Shown here: one piece after another, positions 28,762 through 37,099 of the stretch
How the letters are laid out: each line of letters opens with the position of its first letter
How positions within the stretch are numbered: the stretch's first letter is position 1
Source of the DNA: DATFVA01 sp963811905
GTDB lineage: Bacteria > Bacteroidota > Ignavibacteria > Ignavibacteriales > Ignavibacteriaceae
Direction of reading: 5' to 3'
NCBI GenBank assembly: GCA_963811905.1
Contig: CAWETK010000018.1
Coordinates: 1-64,000, forward strand
DNA length: 64,000 nt
The notes under the pieces: model-generated
Database searches by the model: none
What the model saw: the letters and a program-made list of their open reading frames with translations, nothing else
Told to the model about the DNA's origin: nothing
Program-made: the position numbers and the translations under genes

Positions 28762-28951
28762 GCAGATGGCGGAGATACCTGGAATAAAGTGAGCAATTCA
28801 GAACAGTATGGATCTTCAATATATTTCTGCGGCGAGCTTCACGAACTGATGCAGGATCTGATATAGTTAGGGTCAGATACTCTTAATTACGTCTGATGGG
28901 GGAGTAACCTGGGAGGAATTAATTTACCCATATACTTATATTAGCGGATGA
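28762..28951 (+). pseudogene. Relic of a YCF48/BNR (sortilin-like) repeat gene
   Basis: Two short open stretches in different frames encode repeat units of a sortilin/YCF48-type propeller. 28762-28863 gives 'ADGGDTWNKVSNSEQYGSS' and ends in a stop. 28871-28948 gives 'ILLITSDGGVTWEELIYPYT' and ends in a stop. The 'SDGGxTW' signature is diagnostic of the repeat. There is no start codon, signal peptide or ribosome binding site, so this is a decayed fragment, most likely of a secreted propeller gene. Confidence 0.5.
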
Positions 28952-29004
28952 GTTTAATTTAAGCTCAAAACTAATATTAAAAACGGCAGCGGGGAGGTAT
29001 GATG

Positions 29005-29472
29005 ATGATTAAGATCAGGAAAGCAAATATAGGTGATGCGGAATCGCTCTTCAGGTGTCACGATTATTTTATGGAGCATCATATAAAGAGAGATAAACGT
29101 TTTACTCTAAAAACAGGGGCTAAAGAAAAATGGATAGATCAAATCACTGAATCTGTAAAAGATCCTTGTACCCTTGTGCTGGCTGCTGAGAATCAATCTG
29201 TTATTGTGGGATGCGCATATGTTATCATCAGGAAGGGAGCAATAGATTTTGGACCGGAAAAAATCGGATACCTTTGCGATGTATATGTTGACCCTGACTT
29301 TAGGCGGCAGGGAATTGCACGACGTTTCCTTTTATTCGCACAGGAATGGCTTCGGGAGAATGGGATAAATACGATTGAAGCAAGCTGGTCCCCTAACTCG
29401 ACTGAAGCAGCACACACATGGTCCGCTCTCGGATTTATTCCTTTAAGTGTAAGCGGGCAATTGAAATTTTAA
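29005..29472 (+). CDS. GNAT-family N-acetyltransferase
   Basis: A ~155-residue GNAT enzyme that would transfer acetyl from acetyl-CoA to an unknown amine in the cytoplasm. The acetyl-CoA motif is visible as 'LCDVYVDPDFRRQGIARRFL' (R-x-x-G-x-A). The C-terminal part 'ASWSPNSTEAAHTWSALGF' is the usual motif B region. Three ATGs are in tandem; I choose the third (29005) because 'ggagg' ends 7 bases before it, while the first (28999) would be too close. The substrate and partners are unknown; the next gene begins 15 bp later. Confidence 0.85.
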   Translation: MIKIRKANIGDAESLFRCHDYFMEHHIKRDKRFTLKTGAKEKWIDQITESVKDPCTLVLAAENQSVIVGCAYVIIRKGAIDFGPEKIGYLCDVYVDPDFRRQGIARRFLLFAQEWLRENGINTIEASWSPNSTEAAHTWSALGFIPLSVSGQLKF

Positions 29473-29487
29473 GATGATCTCAGAAAA

Positions 29488-29979
29488 TTGTTAATACCAA
29501 AGATATTAGTAATAGCAGTAATCCTTTTACTCATCTTTACAGGAACACGCCGGTGGTTCCTGTTTAATAAATATGTTGTGACAGGTCTGATTATTTTAAT
29601 TACACTTGCAGTTATTTTTTCTGACAGTCTCTACCATCTTTTCACCAAAAGAGTGCTGCAGTATGTTCAGTCACCGCAGCAGATGGAAATGCCGTTCATA
29701 TCTGAAAAATGGAAGGATGCGGGCTCTCAAAATCCAGGAGATAATACCAGGCAAAGCATGAGCACAGACCTGATGATTCATCATAAGCTACTGAAAAAAA
29801 GCAGAAGTGATGTCATCAATCTGCTTGGGGATCCGGGCAGTCCAAAGAACTTTACTGACTGGGATATGGAATATTATCTGGGACCTTCACAGCAGGTGGG
29901 CAGTCAGGGATCCGAATGGCTTGTAATAAAATTTGATAAGAACGATCTTGTGGAAGACTATACCATCTTAAATCAGTGA
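29488..29979 (+). CDS. Membrane protein with BamE/SmpA-like C-terminal domain
   Basis: A 163-residue hypothetical protein. The only in-frame start is TTG at 29488, with no clear ribosome binding site, so the start is uncertain. Two hydrophobic segments (~4-18 and ~31-50) suggest a membrane hairpin. The C-terminal ~70 residues ('LLKKSRSDVINLLGDPGSP' ... 'WLVIKFDKNDLVEDYTI') resemble the small BamE/SmpA-OmlA fold, where the 'V..LLG.P' helix precedes a beta sheet. The function is unknown. It follows the GNAT gene by 15 bp. Confidence 0.62.
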   Translation: MLIPKILVIAVILLLIFTGTRRWFLFNKYVVTGLIILITLAVIFSDSLYHLFTKRVLQYVQSPQQMEMPFISEKWKDAGSQNPGDNTRQSMSTDLMIHHKLLKKSRSDVINLLGDPGSPKNFTDWDMEYYLGPSQQVGSQGSEWLVIKFDKNDLVEDYTILNQ

Positions 29980-30027
29980 TTTACAGAGTTTTCAATATAT
30001 ACAGATTATAACTACACCGGAGTAAAA

Positions 30028-30429
30028 ATGTTTAAGCTTATAATTATCCTGTTTATTTTTCAAACTTCAATGCTTTTCTCTCAGGTCGATGATTCTGTAG
30101 AAGTTTTCGATTATACAAAGGATGTTCCCGGATGGTTAAAAGAAAAAATTAAAACAATGTCCATAGATGAAAAACATTATGCAGGTACGAAGGTCTTCAG
30201 ATACCAGATTGGCGGCGAATATGTCTACTGGATTAATAATCCATGGAGTTCCTGCATGTACTGTGAACTTTTTTATCCTGACGGCACAGCGCTGAGCAGC
30301 GAATCAATTAAAGAATTTGTGAAACAAAAAGATGAACCTTTGCTGATCTGGCAAAATTATCCTGCAGTACCTTTTGACTCACTGAACAGGAATATTAAAG
30401 CACCTGATGAAGATAAAAATGAAGAATGA
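30028..30429 (+). CDS. Small exported hypothetical protein
   Basis: A 133-residue protein with a signal peptide (1-18, 'MFKLIIILFIFQTSMLFSQ'). The mature part has 'PGWLKEKIKTM', 'VFRYQIGGEYVYWINNPWSS' and a Cys pair in 'SCMYCELFYPDG'. The pattern of a Tyr-rich strand followed by a Cys-containing loop resembles small DUF6970-type secreted proteins of Bacteroidota, but the match is weak and no function is known. 'ccggagtaaaa' precedes the ATG. It is 48 bp after the previous gene and may be co-transcribed with it. Confidence 0.65.
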   Translation: MFKLIIILFIFQTSMLFSQVDDSVEVFDYTKDVPGWLKEKIKTMSIDEKHYAGTKVFRYQIGGEYVYWINNPWSSCMYCELFYPDGTALSSESIKEFVKQKDEPLLIWQNYPAVPFDSLNRNIKAPDEDKNEE

Positions 30430-30490
30430 TTTAGTTATTGAATTCATGATCATATTTAATCGTTAACCTGATTATTGAGCATCATTACTT

Positions 30491-31068
30491 ATGGAAAAAG
30501 AATACATTGAGAACAAGACAATTGAAAAGAGCAGATTTCAGGAATAAACGTCCCGGACGGGAATGAGTACGAGAACTGCATATTTATCCAATGTGATTTT
30601 TCAAAATCAGATCTTAGCGGTATAAAATTTATTGACTGCACATTTGAAGATTGTAATCTTAGCGCAGCCGTTCTTGGTCTTACTGTGTTGAACAATGTAA
30701 ATTTCAGGAATTGTAAAATGGAGGGACTACGCTTCGATACCTGCAATGATTTTGCTCTCTCCTTCGGTTTTGAAAACTGCATTCTTAATCAATCCACTTT
30801 CTTTAAGAGGAGGATTAAAAAGACGGTATTTAAAAATTGTCAGCTGAATGGAATTGATTTTACCGGCTGTGACCTGACAGAATCGGTATTTGATAATTGC
30901 GATCTCGATAGTTCAACATTTGATCGGACAACTCTTGTGAAGGCTGACTTCCGGACTTCTTTCAACTACTTAATTGACCCTGAAAATAACAATATTAAAA
31001 GAGCCAGGTTTTCAGTGCTGGGGTTAAAGGGACTGCTGAATAAGTATGATATATACGTAGAAGACTGA
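30491..31068 (+). CDS. Pentapeptide-repeat protein, one frameshift near 30541
   Basis: The gene starts at 30491 ('MEKEYIENKTIEKSRFQ'), hits a stop at 30545, and continues one frame over as 'GINVPDGNEYENCIFIQCDF' into a ~175-residue repeat region. Adding one G to 'cagga' (30539-30543) restores a single 192-residue frame. Pentapeptide repeats A(D/N)LXX are seen as 'CIFIQCDFSKSDLSG', 'CTFEDCNLSAAVL', 'CQLNGIDFTGCDLTESVFDN' and 'CDLDSSTFDRTTLVKADFRT', forming a right-handed beta helix. Family members include the fluoroquinolone-protecting Qnr/MfpA group, but nothing here shows that activity. The break is more likely a sequencing error than decay because the rest is intact. Confidence 0.78.
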
Positions 31069-31217
31069 TGTGATACCTGAAATAAAAAGATCGGTGAGAA
31101 AAAATTTATTCGCCAAAAGGACTGAAAATGTCGCTTTGTAAACGGTGAACAAAACAAACCTTAATTTTTAATAATTTTTACTTGGATTTTTGTTTTCATA
31201 AAAGGCGGAGTTTAGAA

Positions 31218-31982
31218 ATGAAAAGTTTACACGTTCTGTGGTTGAATTTGTTTATTCTGTTGATAACAGTTCCGAACCTGATCGGGCAGACTGCTGTTGT
31301 CAGATTCGAATTGCATACACTTTCGCAAACTAACCCGGATCACCCCTCTGTTTTTCTTACCGGTTCATTTAACTGCTGGAACCCTTATGATACATTATAT
31401 ATGATGAAAAAGTCGGGGGATAATTCATATTCACTGGATGTCCCTGTGTTCAGCGGCCATACTTATGAATATAAATATACGCAGGGTGACTGGACCACGG
31501 TTGAATTATCATCTGCAGGAATGCAGATGGATAACAGAAAGATGTTGTCGCGTGACGGTCTTGTAATAATAGACACCGTGGCTGATTGGGCATCACCCGC
31601 CCCGGCAGTCCGGCACGATACTTCTGAGATTGATAAGGAACGTATGGAAGCCCTGATGAAGCTTAAGGATGATCTGAGTGCAAAAGTTAAAGGTCATATC
31701 CAGCCCGCAATTGAAATTCTGAAGAAAGCTGTTGAAAATATGTTATCGGAAAATCCCGATCCTGATTTACGGAGAGAGTACCATGCAGCTCTCGTTGCCA
31801 GTGTTGACTCCGTAATGGGATCAGCTGCAGATTTTTTGTGGAAGCTTACTTCAATGCTGACGCCTGAACAAAAGAAGGAAGTTGCTTCCAGGCTGCAAGA
31901 AACCGATGATCCCGGTTTTATTATTGATTTGATTACTACTACAGCGGCAGCACCGGAGGACAAGGGTAAAACCAATAAATAA
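31218..31982 (+). CDS. Exported protein: glycogen-binding-like (CBM48/CBM20) domain + CpxP-like helices
   Basis: A 254-residue exported protein. The ATG at 31218 gives a clear signal peptide ('MKSLHVLWLNLFILLITVPN') with 'ggcggag' upstream. Residues ~25-125 look like a starch/glycogen-binding Ig fold: 'VFLTGSFNCWNPYDT', 'DNSYSLDVPVFSGHTYEYKY' and a terminal 'VIDTVADW'-like strand. Residues ~135-250 are helical with 'MLTPEQKKEVASRL', a motif recalling Spy/CpxP periplasmic chaperones. This pairing is unusual to me. The role could be carbohydrate sensing or envelope stress, but this is inference. A 'CxxC' metal motif is absent. Confidence 0.65.
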   Translation: MKSLHVLWLNLFILLITVPNLIGQTAVVRFELHTLSQTNPDHPSVFLTGSFNCWNPYDTLYMMKKSGDNSYSLDVPVFSGHTYEYKYTQGDWTTVELSSAGMQMDNRKMLSRDGLVIIDTVADWASPAPAVRHDTSEIDKERMEALMKLKDDLSAKVKGHIQPAIEILKKAVENMLSENPDPDLRREYHAALVASVDSVMGSAADFLWKLTSMLTPEQKKEVASRLQETDDPGFIIDLITTTAAAPEDKGKTNK

Positions 31983-32098
31983 ACAGCGGAAATTCTACGA
32001 ATATATCCTCCGATGATTATATTATCCTGTTGGAAGAGAATTAAACATAATATAATTTGCAAAACTTAGGTCGTATAAAATAATTAAAGGAATAGTGA

Positions 32099-32575
32099 AT
32101 GGAAGAATTGAGGCAATACAAATATAATGGGGCAAGGGCGCTTGTCTTATTGCACGACCGGCATCTAAGATCTTGTGTTCAGACCTGGCGCGAAGCTAAA
32201 AGATTAAAAATTAAACTCCCGGAAACCGATGATGAATATTATAAATCCCTCGATACTTTGCTTTTTCATTTTTTAAGGTCTGCCCGTAATTATATGGTAT
32301 GGATCTGCGATAAACTGGGACTTCCCGATCCGCAGATAGATAACCCGCCCGAACCTGATTCAATAGAAGAGAAAGCCGATGAGTATATATCCTACCTCCT
32401 CGAAAAATGGAATACCCCGCTTGCTGAGATCGAAGAGGAAAAATTCCACAGTCCGGTATATACTTCCAGGTGGGGAGTAGATTACTGTATAGATGCTATG
32501 CTCGAACATGCGGTTATGCATCCGTTAAGACACGAGTTCCAGCTTAAAAATCTGATTCAGGATCAGACGAAATGA
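32099..32575 (+). CDS. DinB-superfamily protein
   Basis: A 158-residue protein matching the DinB-like metal-dependent four-helix bundle. The family signature is visible as 'LLFHFLRSARNYMVWICDKL' in the second helix region and 'HAVMHPLRHEFQLKNLI' near the C-terminus, where the two His of 'HxxxHPxRH' together with an earlier His would bind a divalent metal. DinB-family proteins include thiol transferases (BST/MST) and damage-induced proteins; the substrate here cannot be inferred. The start at 32099 has 'aaaggaatagtgaATGG', an AAGGAA ribosome binding site at good distance. It is followed by a small membrane protein gene. Confidence 0.75.
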   Translation: MEELRQYKYNGARALVLLHDRHLRSCVQTWREAKRLKIKLPETDDEYYKSLDTLLFHFLRSARNYMVWICDKLGLPDPQIDNPPEPDSIEEKADEYISYLLEKWNTPLAEIEEEKFHSPVYTSRWGVDYCIDAMLEHAVMHPLRHEFQLKNLIQDQTK

Positions 32576-32610
32576 TTTGAAAACATTATAGTAGATAAAG
32601 ACTGGTATAA

Positions 32611-32868
32611 ATGCAACGAAGTATTAGGATCTTACTTGTTACATCGGCTCTACTCCTGATCTTCATACCTCTGAGTTTTTTTATAACAATATTTTTAACT
32701 CCTCTCTGGTCGTTGATTGAATCCTTCACCGGATTAGAATCATTAGGCCATTCCGGTCCTGCAGATTGGTGTTTTATCTCTATATATTCATTTTTTGTTG
32801 TTTCAGGCTTAATATTAATACTCAAAAAATTCTTAAGTGAAAAAGGAATCCATAAAGAAAACATCTAA
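32611..32868 (+). CDS. Small two-helix membrane protein
   Basis: An 85-residue protein with two transmembrane segments (~7-27 and ~53-72). Between them is the conserved 'GLESLGHSGPADWCF' stretch, which I recognise as typical of a small conserved membrane family found in several Gram-negative phyla, with no known function. It starts 36 bp after the DinB-like gene and probably shares its transcript. Confidence 0.72.
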   Translation: MQRSIRILLVTSALLLIFIPLSFFITIFLTPLWSLIESFTGLESLGHSGPADWCFISIYSFFVVSGLILILKKFLSEKGIHKENI

Positions 32869-33018
32869 AGGCAAATCCTCTTCAAATTCTTGAGTATTTA
32901 TTGACTGATATTGAATTAAAAGAAAAAATTAAAGCATATTTTAAGATAAAAATGACTGTCAGGTTTAACTCCGTTTCATTTATATACCTGATAAAGTGAT
33001 TACAGGAAAGGAGAAGCT

Positions 33019-33648
33019 ATGAATGGACCCGATCCGGGAGATATTCACCCAATGAGTGGGTTTCCGCAGGTTTGTTTTATTAAGAAGACGATCAAAAATC
33101 CTAATATTATCGTGGGGGATTATACTTATTATGACGATCCTGACGGTTCAGAAAATTTTGAAAAGAATGTTCTTTATCATTTTCCTTTTATTGGAGATAA
33201 GCTTGTAATAGGAAAGTTTTGCGCGATTGCTAAGGATGTGAAGTTTATAATGAACGGAGCTAACCATAAATCTGACGGATTCTCAGCTTACCCTTTCTAT
33301 ATCTTCGGAAACGGGTGGGAAAAAGTAGCACCTGAACGGGGTGAACTGCCGTATAAAGGAGATACCATAATTGGTAATGATGTATGGATCGGTTATGACA
33401 GTTTGATAATGCCGGGTGTACATATAGGTGATGGAGCAATTATTGCATCGAAGTCTGTTGTAACAAAAGATGTGGGGCCGTATGAAATATTCGGCGGTAA
33501 TCCCGCTATCCTGATCAGAAAAAGGTTTGATTCTGAGATCATCTCTCGCCTGGTTTCTATCGCGTGGTGGGACTGGGAAATAGAAAAAATCACCGAAAAC
33601 CTGAAAGCCATCGCTGGTGCAGATATATCATTACTCGAAAATGCGTAA
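33019..33648 (+). CDS. Vat-family (xenobiotic) O-acetyltransferase
   Basis: A 209-residue hexapeptide-repeat acetyltransferase. It closely follows the Vat/CatB architecture: 'GPDPGDIHPMSG', 'NIIVGDYTYYDDP', 'VLYHFPFIGDKLVIGKFC', 'KFIMNGANHKSDG' with the catalytic His at residue 83, then the left-handed beta-helix repeats 'IGNDVWIGYDSLIMPGVHIG' and 'GGNPAILIRKRF'. Vat enzymes acetylate streptogramin A antibiotics; many chromosomal homologues have other or unknown acceptors, so I do not claim resistance. 'aggaaaggagaa' precedes the ATG. It stands alone, with no mobile element beside it. Confidence 0.87.
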   Translation: MNGPDPGDIHPMSGFPQVCFIKKTIKNPNIIVGDYTYYDDPDGSENFEKNVLYHFPFIGDKLVIGKFCAIAKDVKFIMNGANHKSDGFSAYPFYIFGNGWEKVAPERGELPYKGDTIIGNDVWIGYDSLIMPGVHIGDGAIIASKSVVTKDVGPYEIFGGNPAILIRKRFDSEIISRLVSIAWWDWEIEKITENLKAIAGADISLLENA

Positions 33649-33822
33649 TTTTATTAATTGATGCACAATGCCGTCCGGTTTCCCGGAACATAACTGTATT
33701 TCTGCAGATACCTGAATTAACCCGCTTAACTCCCTCCAGCACGCTTAATTCCGCGTAAGCTTTCCTTTATCTCAACATTTCTTTATTTTTTTACTTCGGA
33801 AATAACAATACATTTGTCATTT

Positions 33823-34587
33823 ATGGTAAACAGAAGCGTCTTTGTAAGGAAACCTTTCTTTTACATCCTTTTTATACTTCTTGTTCTCTGGATACTCTTA
33901 TTCGAATTTATTCTTCCCGCGAACAACTTTCTGCCAAGGCCTGGGATTGTCCTTCTGTCTATTCCCGCTTTGTTTGATGATTACCACCTGATTGCCAATT
34001 TTTTTGAAACAGTCTCTGCGGTTTATCTGCCGCCGCTCCTGGCTTATCTTTTTTTGTATTCTCTGCGCGGTTCATTATTCAATCATTCGGTTCCGGCAAA
34101 GTTCTTAACTGGTTTTCTCTCACAAATTTCCGTCTATTTTCCGGCTGTACTATCAGGCATATTATTCATTTTCTGGTTTCCGGAATCATTTGTAATTACA
34201 TATTTATTCTCATTCATCGTATCGCTTGCATGGTGGATGATTGAGATGCGGTCTGCAGCAGGAAATCCAAATCAAACATATGCCGCCGCTTTTAAATCTT
34301 TGGGTGCGGATGGCTTATTTATTAACAAAAACATTTTGTGGAATGAAATAAAACCCGGACTGTTCTCTCATCTGAACCGCTTCCATATACATTTATGGAC
34401 GCTCATTCTATTCTTCGAATTTATATCAAAAAGATACGGGCTGGGTTCATTACTTCAGCGGACGCTTGACTACCGGGATCTTTCGGCACTCTGCCTCTCA
34501 ATATTAATAATTACCCTTACGATTTCAGCCGGATATTTTCTCCTCCGGTTTATTGAAAATAAATTTGTTTTCTGGAGTTCGGAATGA
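33823..34587 (+). CDS. ABC transporter permease, NitT/TauT type
   Basis: A ~254-residue inner-membrane permease with about six hydrophobic segments. The N-terminus ('FILPANNFLPRPGIVLLSIP') matches the SsuC/TauC/NitT permease family ('lPsP..v...l'). The coupling loop is present as 'AAAFKSLGADGLFINKNILW', the EAA-like region that docks on the ATPase, and 'KRYGLGSLLQRTL' is the usual late motif. The start is ATG 33823 or TTG 33814; neither has a strong ribosome binding site. It overlaps the ATPase gene by 4 bases. No substrate-binding protein gene lies nearby, which is unusual for this importer class. Confidence 0.78.
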   Translation: MVNRSVFVRKPFFYILFILLVLWILLFEFILPANNFLPRPGIVLLSIPALFDDYHLIANFFETVSAVYLPPLLAYLFLYSLRGSLFNHSVPAKFLTGFLSQISVYFPAVLSGILFIFWFPESFVITYLFSFIVSLAWWMIEMRSAAGNPNQTYAAAFKSLGADGLFINKNILWNEIKPGLFSHLNRFHIHLWTLILFFEFISKRYGLGSLLQRTLDYRDLSALCLSILIITLTISAGYFLLRFIENKFVFWSSE

Positions 34588-35381
34588 ATGTCAAAACAGA
34601 TATCCTCCGCCTGTCGGGAATTACAAAAATATTTTCCGATGATTATGGTACAAAGAAAAAGGTACTTGAGGATGTCTCTTTCACAATTCCCGCCGGTTCT
34701 CCAAAAATAGCGTCAATTCTTGCGTCATTCGGAAGCGGTAAATCGACTCTTTTTAAGATTATTTCCTGTGTTGAGAAGCCAACCTCCGGGGAAGTCATTC
34801 TTGGAGGAGAGAAATATTTACAAGCCGCAGGTAAAATAGTTTTAATTCCTGAGAATTCTTCCTCACTGCCGTGGCTAAATGTTAGAAATAATATAGAGTT
34901 AGCATGCAGGCTCGAAACTTGTGGAAAAAAGGATAATGGTATTAGTATTAAGGATATGATCGGGTTATCCGGTTTATCCGGGTACGAGAATCATTTTCCT
35001 CATAATTTAAGTTCTGGCTTCAGATTCAGAATAAGTATCGCCAGGGCCTTGATGTTTAATCCCTTTGTTCTTTTACTTGATGATTGTTTCAAAAAAATGG
35101 ATGCCGACGCCAGAGAAGAGATGTATAGTCTGATCTGCGAAATCTCGCAGAAAGTTGATACTCATTTTCTTCTTGCCACAACTAATGTTACAGAAGCATT
35201 ACGGTTGTCAGGAACTATATTCCTTATGAGTAAAGAACCCGCGAAAATATACAGTAAATTCGAGATTCCGGGAGAATTTATTAATGACTATAAAAATGAA
35301 AAATTCATTGAATACCGCAGGCTGATTGAAGAAACTTATAATAAAGAAAATCAGCAGGGAACCATGAATTTTTCCATTTAA
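34584..35381 (+). CDS. ABC transporter ATP-binding protein, NitT/TauT type, with replaced catalytic residues
   Basis: A 265-residue nucleotide-binding domain paired with the permease just upstream (4-base overlap). Walker A is 'ASFGSGKST' (~47-55). Several key positions differ from the family. The Q-loop Gln appears replaced by Glu ('PENSSSLPWLNV'). The signature reads 'LSSGFRFRIS' rather than LSGGxxxR. Walker B ends D-D ('LLLDDCF') so the catalytic Glu is Asp. The switch His appears replaced by Thr ('LATTNVTEAL'). The domain may hydrolyse ATP slowly or only bind it. No solute-binding partner is adjacent. The 56-bp gap to the carboxylase gene makes co-transcription possible. Confidence 0.75.
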   Translation: MNVKTDILRLSGITKIFSDDYGTKKKVLEDVSFTIPAGSPKIASILASFGSGKSTLFKIISCVEKPTSGEVILGGEKYLQAAGKIVLIPENSSSLPWLNVRNNIELACRLETCGKKDNGISIKDMIGLSGLSGYENHFPHNLSSGFRFRISIARALMFNPFVLLLDDCFKKMDADAREEMYSLICEISQKVDTHFLLATTNVTEALRLSGTIFLMSKEPAKIYSKFEIPGEFINDYKNEKFIEYRRLIEETYNKENQQGTMNFSI

Positions 35382-35437
35382 TAAAAACTCAGAGATAGTT
35401 AAACTTATTTTTTGTATTAAATTTTGTATGGAGTTAA

Positions 35438-36982
35438 ATGCAGGAAAAGATAGACCGTCTTCTTAAAAATAAGGAAACAGCAAAGCTTGGCGGCGGACCT
35501 GAACGTATTGAAAGCCAGCACAAAAAAGGAAAGCTTACTGCACGGGAAAGAATAGAACTTCTCGTGGATGAAGGCAGTTTTGAAGAGGTTGATACTTTTG
35601 TAAGACATCGTGTCACCGATTTTGGTCTCGATAAGCAGCACTATCCCGGGGATGGAGTAGTTACCGGGACAGCAAGAATAGACGGCAGACCTGTTGCATT
35701 ATTCAGCCAGGATTTCACGGTATTCGGCGGCTCTCTTTCTGAAGCACATGCAGAAAAGATCGTGAAAATGATGAACCTGGCAATGAAAACGGGAATCCCG
35801 GTAATCGGATTGAATGATTCAGGCGGTGCAAGAATACAGGAAGGCGTAGTCAGCCTCGGCGGTTATGCTGATATCTTTTTACTGAATACGCTTGCCTCAG
35901 GAGTGGTTCCGCAGATTTCCGTTATTCTGGGTCCCTGTGCGGGAGGTGCGGTTTATTCTCCGGCTATCACTGACTTTGTTTTTATGGTGAAGAATACCAG
36001 CTATATGTTTGTAACAGGACCCAACGTTGTAAAAACCGTCACCCACGAGGATGTAAGTTTTGAGGATCTTGGCGGAGCGGATACTCATGCGTCTAAGTCG
36101 GGAGTGGCTCACTTTACCAACGAAAATGAGATTGAAACTCTGCTTGGTGTGCGGAAGCTGATGAGTTTTCTGCCTCTTAATTATCTTGACAGAACTCCGG
36201 AAAAAGATTTTGACCGTTCGCACCTGGTGCCGGTAAAAGCTCTTGATAATATAATTCCTGATAATCCGAATAAGCCCTATGATATGAAAGAGGTAATAAG
36301 GATGCTGGCGGATGACGGCGACTTTTTCGAAGTTCATTCATCCTATGCGGAAAATATCCTGGTAGGATTCGCCCGGCTTGGAGGAATGTCCGTAGGAATC
36401 GTGGCAAATCAGCCTTCCGTTCTTGCAGGCGTGCTTGATATCAACTGTTCAGTTAAAGGTGCCAGATTTGTCCGTTTTTGCGATTCATTTAATATTCCTC
36501 TCCTCGTTCTGGAAGATGTACCTGGTTTTTTGCCGGGAACGGAGCAGGAATGGAATGGTATTATAAGACACGGGGCTAAGTTACTGTATGCATTCTGTGA
36601 AGCTACCGTTCCGAAAGTTACAGTCATAACCAGGAAAGCGTATGGAGGAGCATACGATGTTATGAACTCTAAACATATCCGCGGCGATTTTAATTTTGCC
36701 TGGCCTTCGGCAGAGATTGCGGTTATGGGACCAAAAGGCGCAGTTGAAATAATATTCAAAAAGGAAATTTCCTCAGCGGAGGATCCTGCGGCAGAAACAG
36801 AAAAAAAACTGGCTGAATATATTGACAAATTTGCCAATCCATATAAAGCTGCTGAACGCGGCTATCTGGACGATATTATTTTGCCGAGAGATACAAAGAT
36901 CAGGCTGGTGAATGCCTTTGAATTATTGAAAACTAAGGTGGATAAAAATCCGAAAAAAAAGCATGGCAATATTCCCCTGTAA
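35438..36982 (+). CDS. Acyl-CoA carboxylase beta subunit (propionyl-CoA carboxylase / methylmalonyl-CoA decarboxylase alpha type)
   Basis: A 514-residue carboxyltransferase. Family motifs are 'GGPERIESQHKKGKLTARER', 'FSQDFTVFGGSLSEAHAEKI', 'GLNDSGGARIQEGV', 'GPCAGGAVYSPA' and 'VITRKAYGGAYDVMNSK'. The enzyme transfers carboxyl between biotin and an acyl-CoA, usually propionyl-CoA, in the cytoplasm, or as the alpha subunit of the sodium-pumping decarboxylase. No biotin carboxylase, BCCP or gamma-subunit gene is beside it, so the exact reaction cannot be settled; the other subunits must be elsewhere. 'ggag' lies 5 bases before the ATG. Confidence 0.88.
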   Translation: MQEKIDRLLKNKETAKLGGGPERIESQHKKGKLTARERIELLVDEGSFEEVDTFVRHRVTDFGLDKQHYPGDGVVTGTARIDGRPVALFSQDFTVFGGSLSEAHAEKIVKMMNLAMKTGIPVIGLNDSGGARIQEGVVSLGGYADIFLLNTLASGVVPQISVILGPCAGGAVYSPAITDFVFMVKNTSYMFVTGPNVVKTVTHEDVSFEDLGGADTHASKSGVAHFTNENEIETLLGVRKLMSFLPLNYLDRTPEKDFDRSHLVPVKALDNIIPDNPNKPYDMKEVIRMLADDGDFFEVHSSYAENILVGFARLGGMSVGIVANQPSVLAGVLDINCSVKGARFVRFCDSFNIPLLVLEDVPGFLPGTEQEWNGIIRHGAKLLYAFCEATVPKVTVITRKAYGGAYDVMNSKHIRGDFNFAWPSAEIAVMGPKGAVEIIFKKEISSAEDPAAETEKKLAEYIDKFANPYKAAERGYLDDIILPRDTKIRLVNAFELLKTKVDKNPKKKHGNIPL

Positions 36983-37099
36983 GGATCGAAAATTATAAGT
37001 GCTTGTAATAGATGAATTTAAACAGATTATCTAATTATTTACTTGATAAAAAATGTTTCTAAACTTATATTGCTCATTAAATAAAATACGGAGTGGTGC

